Positions 63,087 to 64,000 of a stretch of DNA of 64,000 nt are shown piece after piece (position 1 is the stretch's first letter; every line of letters begins with the position of its first letter). The notes under the pieces were generated by a model. It was not told the DNA's origin. It saw only the letters and a list, made by a program, of their open reading frames with translations, and did no database searches. Position numbers and translations under genes: made by a program. The DNA lies in NCBI RefSeq assembly GCF_905220975.1, contig NZ_CAJNBK010000024.1:36636-100635 (forward strand), written 5' to 3'. The stretch is from Paraburkholderia haematera. Lineage in GTDB: Bacteria > Pseudomonadota > Gammaproteobacteria > Burkholderiales > Burkholderiaceae.

Positions 63087-63577
63087 ATCTTTCAACCTCC
63101 AGGCTGCTTTAGCGAAGAGCGCTCGCAAACCGACATGTCCATGCCGAGCTTCTCAGCGCAAGATTACCCCTACTGTGATCCTTCGCCTTTGATCGCGCTT
63201 GTAAAAAATTGACGATAGTGATTGGTCCATCGATTCATTCGCTGAGCGTCTTCGATGCGTCGGGCACCGAAATCATGTGGCGTATCGACGTGGGGCGCGG
63301 TTCGATTCGTTGCTGCCTTCCTCACGCCCGGGTGCAGATGGCTTCCCAATACGGGGGGCGAACCCGTCAACGGTTCATTTTGTGCAAAGGCGCTGGGCGA
63401 AACTGGACGTATGCGCGCTTCGTTTTCCACCAACTCAGGACGCGATACTGGCGCATGCAGGCAATTGATCTCAGTGAGTACGACAATAAACGAAGCGCGA
63501 CTCGCCGATGCGGCTGTCTCGCCGCGCTCGCTCCTGTAATGGCGTCCTGGTCGAGGCCGTGGCCGATCACCGCCAAG
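63087..63577. other. Region between the oxidoreductase and the LysR fragment
   Basis: About 490 bases. Open frames exist on both strands but none has a recognisable domain or ribosome site. The minus-strand stretch ending RRIEDAQRMNRWTNHYRQFF looks protein-like and may be a relic, but I cannot name it. Confidence 0.4.
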
Positions 63578-63952
63578 TTATCCCTGTGCGGGATGGCGTG
63601 TGTTCGTCGCGCCTCTCAGCTGCTGCAAGAACGTGGACGCTGCCTTGCTGAGTGGCTTGTCGCTGCGCGTGACAGCGACGAGCGGGCCGAGATGAAGTGG
63701 CAATTCACATAGCACGGGTTGCAGTCGATACAGGGCATGTAACTCTTCCGCAATGCATTGCGATGCGAGCACGAGCGCGTCGCTCTTGCTTGCGAGCCGA
63801 AACGTCAACGGCGAAACCTGCGAGGACATGACATCCGCGCCAAAACGCAGGCCCATGTCGCGCACGGCGAACTCCAGTTGCTGCCTGATTGTTGATTTAC
63901 TGAGATGGACCCGACGCCCCTTCGGGGAAGCGCGATACTGCTGAATGTCGTC
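63578..63952 (-). pseudogene. C-terminal fragment of a LysR-family regulator
   Basis: About 125 codons are open on the minus strand with no proper start. The part TIRQQLEFAVRDMGLRFGADV, LASQCIAEELHAL and LPLHLGPLVAVTRSDKPLS (each shown in part) reads as the end of a LysR effector domain. The DNA-binding half is missing. The break lies near 63950, next to a start codon on the other strand that may belong to an insertion element. Confidence 0.65.
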
Positions 63953-63980
63953 TTAACGAGACCACATTGGGAGGTTCGTC

Positions 63981-64000
63981 ATGGAAATCGATATTCTCGG
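63981..64000 (+). CDS. Start of an ORF cut by the window edge, possibly a transposase
   Basis: GGGAGG lies 6 bases before ATG 63981, and the first codons read MEIDIL. IS110-family transposases often start with a similar short segment leading to GIDLAK. Seven codons are far too few for identification. Its position at the break of a LysR gene would fit an insertion sequence. Confidence 0.3.

Noticed and set aside
63209..63712. Plus-strand frame of 167 codons opposite the LysR fragment
   Set aside because: It overlaps recognisable LysR coding sequence on the other strand, has no ribosome site and an odd composition rich in Arg, Cys and Trp.
58371..64000. Genomic island integrated at tRNA-Val
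   Set aside because: The decayed region starts beside the tRNA, but I found no repeat of the tRNA 3' end and no integrase gene within the window. The other end may lie outside.

Overview
The window is high-GC chromosomal DNA of a member of the Burkholderiaceae, most likely Paraburkholderia. The gene orders phaC-phaA-phaB-phaR, tig-clpP-clpX-lon-hupB, mfd-ispD-ispF and the risS/ompR pair are typical of that group, as are the protein sequences. No plasmid or prophage replication genes are visible. No alignment or database search could be run. Names rest on recognised motifs, lengths and gene order.

Layout. 1-3573 is the polyhydroxybutyrate (PHB) cluster: the 3' end of the synthase phaC, thiolase phaA, reductase phaB and regulator phaR. 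3722-8748 holds dusC, rimO, a PfkB sugar kinase and a second thiolase (bktB-like); dusC sits between two diverged copies of the rimO leader. 8872-16367 is housekeeping and accessory: a secreted protein, metC, two small membrane-protein genes, serB, an orphan P450, and a LysR regulator divergent from a quinone oxidoreductase. 16658-21990 carries a secreted protein, the FetAB-type exporter and an AsmA-like protein. 22442-26663 is a three-gene phosphorelay (sensor kinase, single-domain receiver, hybrid kinase). 26782-34710 has mscL, threonine dehydratase, argE, mfd, ispD and ispF. An inverted-repeat element of about 0.9 kb fills 34707-35606, followed by ahpC-type peroxiredoxin, risS and ompR. 38770-50733 contains DUF1800/DUF1501 secreted proteins, a squalene/phytoene synthase paralogue with altered active-site motifs, tRNA-Leu, the DUF2339/DUF3999 pair, a MarR regulator and glycerate kinase. 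51319-58446 is the proteostasis block tig, clpP, clpX, lon, hupB and tRNA-Val.

Downstream of tRNA-Val, 58500-64000 is different. It is a graveyard of truncated genes around a few intact ones. On the minus strand, a truncated AraC regulator precedes an operon made of an alanyl-tRNA-editing protein fragment, an intact RidA-family protein, a serine/threonine dehydratase with an internal in-frame deletion, and a pentadienoate hydratase (mhpD) fused by deletion to the last 16 codons of a 4-hydroxy-2-oxovalerate aldolase (mhpE). Then come a psuG fragment and an 11-copy hexanucleotide repeat. The region ends with an intact MDR oxidoreductase, a LysR C-terminal fragment and what may be the start of a transposase. 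I read this as the fossil of a meta-cleavage type catabolic operon.

Functional themes are PHB synthesis and its control, envelope and stress sensing (MscL, RisS/OmpR, peroxiredoxin, Lon/Clp), isoprenoid synthesis, and tRNA/ribosome modification (DusC, RimO). The observations most worth following up are the decayed catabolic operon, the inverted-repeat element beside ispF and the duplicated rimO leader around dusC. Next are the (AAACCG)11 reading frame, the altered squalene-synthase paralogue and the small-ORF pair after metC.
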